Assembly (NCBI GenBank): GCA_022843485.1
Contig: JALHNM010000001.1
Span: 682,001-746,000, forward strand
Direction: 5' to 3'
DNA from: Fimbriimonadaceae bacterium
Lineage (GTDB): Bacteria; Armatimonadota; Fimbriimonadia; Fimbriimonadales; Fimbriimonadaceae
DNA length: 64,000 nucleotides
Positions 62,236 through 64,000 of this stretch are shown here, one piece after another. The notes under the pieces are model-generated. The model ran no database searches. It worked only from the letters and a program-made list of their open reading frames with translations, and was not told the DNA's origin. How positions within the stretch are numbered: position 1 is the first letter of the stretch; every line of letters starts with the position of its first letter. Position numbers and translations under genes: made by a program.

Positions 62236-62260
62236 ACGGCCCCCCGGATTGGGGGGCCGT
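62236..62260 (-). terminator. rho-independent terminator of the large secreted gene
   Basis: ACGGCCCCCC (62236-62245) pairs with GGGGGGCCGT (62251-62260), followed on the minus strand by TTCCATTTC. 26 bases beyond the stop at 62286. U-rich but interrupted. Confidence 0.75.
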
Positions 62261-62285
62261 CTTCGTTCGGTGGGCTTCGGTCGGC

Positions 62286-63794
62286 TTAGCGGCCGAGGGT
62301 CCAGCGGACGAGGGTCGTTTCCTTGCAGACGTTCGGGTTCGGCACCGGGCCGACGATGCGGATCGTCTGCTTGGCCCGCAGGGCCCCGGCCGGGCCGACG
62401 AGCCGGCTCAGGGTGCCGGTGCCGTTCACGGTGCGGGTCGTGAGCGTCGTGTTGAGGTTGACCTGGTTGAAGTCGGTCGTGTCGAAGAGGTTGGTCTGAT
62501 AGTTGAAGACCTGGAGGGTCTGCTGGACCAGGCCGCCGACCGTCGAGCGGCTGCGGACGTCGAGCTTGAAGCTGCTCGGCGAGGCGACCGTGGTCGAGCC
62601 GAGGTAGTCGACCTCGATGATGCGGGCCGGGTCGTTCGGGACGATGAACCGGCACACGCGGAGTCGGTTGTTGTCGTCGCCGCGCAGGCTGTTCACGTCA
62701 CCGGCGTCGACGCGGCCGCGGAGGCGGTTGAAGCTGGTCGGGAAGACCTCTTCGGCGGCCGAGGCGAACTCAGCGATCGAGGCGTCGTAGGTGTTCGTGC
62801 CGGCGTTCCAGCGGTAGAGGACGAACTTGTTCGTCGGACCGTTGAAGCCCGGGATCACATTGCGCTCGTCGACGGTCGGGTTGAGGACCGTACCGGCCTC
62901 GTTCATGCGGGCACCGTAGATGAGCTGACCCGCGTAGCGGCGATAGCCGTCCGGGGTCTGCGGGTTGCTGTCGATGCCGTCGGTCGGGGCGCCCGGGATC
63001 GGGACGATCGTGCCGAAGTCGATCGGGGTGCTCGTGCCGAAGATCGGGTCCGACTCGAACGTGGGGTCGCCCTTGAAGAGGCCGATGCTGAGGGTCTGGC
63101 CGCGCTCGACCGGGATGCCCTCGCCGGTGCCCGAGGTGGTGCGGCGGAAGGCGGGGCCGGGCGGGTCGGTCGTGCCGGCGTCCGTGCGGAAGGCGCCGAT
63201 GGCGCTATAGGCCATCGCGATGTCGCGCGGCTGGAACGTGAACGAACCCTGGGCGTTCGTGATCGTCGTGCCGTTGCGGAACACGAGCACCTGGACGCTG
63301 TGGAACGGCTCCTGGCCCTCGCGGCTGCCGCCGAAGCTCTTCGTCTGGACGATCGTGGCGGCGTAGAAGTCGGCCGTGTCGTTCTCGATGACCTTGCTCA
63401 CCTGGCCCGCGCGGCTGGCCTGGTTCAGGTCCTCACCGAGGAAGCTGATGCGGGGAAGGGCGGCCGCGTGCGTCTGGCTGTACATGCGCCAGGTGTTCTC
63501 CTGGCTGTCGTACGTGTTGACCACGCCGTCGGTGCGGAGCCAGTTGATGTGACCGTTAGTCGCGAGGTTGAGCTCCGAGTACGTCTGGCCCCAGAAGAAG
63601 ACGGGGGCGACGAGGGCGGGGCGGATGATGTAGCTGTCGTCGGCGTCGCCGCCGATAAAGTTGTTGGTGCTCGTGGCCTGGTCGAGGATGACGAACCGGC
63701 CGCCGGTGGTGTCGGGGTCGATGATCCAGGCCGAAGCGGCGCCCGCGATGGCGGCGACGGCGGCGATGCTGAGGGTACGAACGAGGTTGCGCAT
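62286..63794 (-). CDS. large secreted protein with shared C-terminal beta domain
   Basis: 502 residues. A signal peptide (LSIAAVAAIAGAASA, cleaved ~22) is followed by a beta-rich body (FFWGQTYSELNLATNGHINW; FGEDLNQ-like segments). The C-terminal ~150 residues (from FNRLRGRVDAGDVNSLRGDD) resemble the end of the protein at 24529-26571, with the same VFN-Y-T-LFD pattern. No LPXTG or PEP-CTERM signal. AAGGAG lies ~7 bases before the ATG. The function is unknown. Confidence 0.75.
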   Translation of the reverse strand: MRNLVRTLSIAAVAAIAGAASAWIIDPDTTGGRFVILDQATSTNNFIGGDADDSYIIRPALVAPVFFWGQTYSELNLATNGHINWLRTDGVVNTYDSQENTWRMYSQTHAAALPRISFLGEDLNQASRAGQVSKVIENDTADFYAATIVQTKSFGGSREGQEPFHSVQVLVFRNGTTITNAQGSFTFQPRDIAMAYSAIGAFRTDAGTTDPPGPAFRRTTSGTGEGIPVERGQTLSIGLFKGDPTFESDPIFGTSTPIDFGTIVPIPGAPTDGIDSNPQTPDGYRRYAGQLIYGARMNEAGTVLNPTVDERNVIPGFNGPTNKFVLYRWNAGTNTYDASIAEFASAAEEVFPTSFNRLRGRVDAGDVNSLRGDDNNRLRVCRFIVPNDPARIIEVDYLGSTTVASPSSFKLDVRSRSTVGGLVQQTLQVFNYQTNLFDTTDFNQVNLNTTLTTRTVNGTGTLSRLVGPAGALRAKQTIRIVGPVPNPNVCKETTLVRWTLGR

Positions 63795-63930
63795 CAGTGT
63801 TCTCCTTTCGCCCCGGCTCCCGTGCGTCGGCGGTGCCGACCTGGGTCCCGGGGGTGTCCGCGAACGTGCGGTCGAACGACGGGGTCACTCCCCCGTCACC
63901 GAAGACCGCCCGACTCCGGGCACGTCACGA

Positions 63931-63959
63931 AGTATCGCGAAAGGGGCCCTCCTTAACAA
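63931..63959 (-). promoter_or_regulatory. sigma70-type promoter of the large secreted gene
   Basis: Minus strand: TTGTTA (63954-63959), 17-base spacer, GATACT (63931-63936). Predicted start near 63924 gives a ~130-base leader. The -10 is identical to the one upstream of rpmE. Confidence 0.6.
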
Positions 63960-63972
63960 TTCGATAGCGAGA

Positions 63973-63991
63973 CGTTAACGTTCCGTTAACG
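63973..63991. repeat. pair of GTTAAC palindromes upstream of the promoter
   Basis: CGTTAACG occurs twice 11 bases apart in the last 30 bases of the window, just upstream of the -35 of the large secreted gene. Paired palindromes in this position could be an operator. Confidence 0.4.
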
Positions 63992-64000
63992 AAAAAGGGA

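Overview
This is a GC-rich, densely coded window from a free-living diderm bacterium. The gene content best suits Armatimonadota, probably the Fimbriimonadia; this is inferred from gene families, as there is no rRNA to confirm it. The pointers are P- and L-ring flagellar genes (an outer membrane is present), a proteasome-type ARC/Mpa ATPase outside Actinobacteria, a PEP-CTERM protein, large secreted beta-rich proteins of a recurring family, and an ABC transporter paired with a DUF1854 protein. No phage, insertion sequence or CRISPR array was seen.

Layout. 1-4.98 kb: a truncated glyA, an unusual LuxR-type regulator with its HTH at the N terminus, a Cys/Met-metabolism PLP enzyme, rpmE (L31 type B) with promoter and terminator, two tRNA-Gly genes, and ribF. 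4.9-14.0 kb (minus strand): a flagellar run flgF-flgG-flgA-flgH-flgI-flgJ(rod-binding)-flgN-flgK-flgL-fliW-csrA, then a small membrane protein and ribF. FliS and a FliT-like chaperone lie apart at 26.6-27.3 kb. FlgA carries an extra FlgG/FlgE-like domain, and FlgH lacks a lipobox. 14-18.7 kb: an ABM monooxygenase, the ARC ATPase, a CBS-GGDEF protein and a divergent DnaA-like AAA+ ATPase. 18.8-22.9 kb: a tetraheme cytochrome, a DUF1573 protein and prfB with its programmed +1 frameshift. 22.9-26.6 kb: two tandem secreted paralogues. 27.4-29.6 kb: a membrane protein, GAPDH and a small secreted protein.

29.7-39.9 kb (minus strand): a ribosomal superoperon in two transcription blocks. The first is rpsN(Z)-rpsH-rplF-rplR-rpsE-rpmD-rplO-secY-adk-map-infA; the second is rpmJ-rpsM-rpsK-rpoA-rplQ-truA-rplM-rpsI. 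Each block is preceded by the same 12-base extended -10 element. The canonical upstream genes (rplE and beyond) are absent, and so is rpsD.

40-50.9 kb: two small membrane-associated proteins, a Gfo/Idh/MocA oxidoreductase, a J-domain/WD40 fusion, a secreted WD40-like protein, the ABC transporter with a small coupled ORF and DUF1854 partner, a PEP-CTERM protein, a candidate small RNA, DinB-like and ThuA-like proteins and tRNA-Thr. 50.97-54.85 kb: three overlapping genes encoding an alpha/beta hydrolase, a caspase-family (C14) protease and a large companion with beta-sandwich segments resembling the caspase tail. This is the strongest candidate for an undescribed system, possibly a conflict or regulated cell-death module. 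54.9-64 kb: tRNA-Tyr, a histidine kinase with a response regulator whose output is a degenerate HD-GYP domain, a LON-domain protein, a GAF-PAS histidine kinase, a DegP/HtrA protease and a large secreted protein sharing its C-terminal domain with the 24.5-26.6 kb protein.

Overlapping stop/start codons of the ATGA, GTGA or TTGA type are common and fix several starts that the longest open frame would misplace (flgH, the cytochrome gene, adk, map, the DUF1854 gene).
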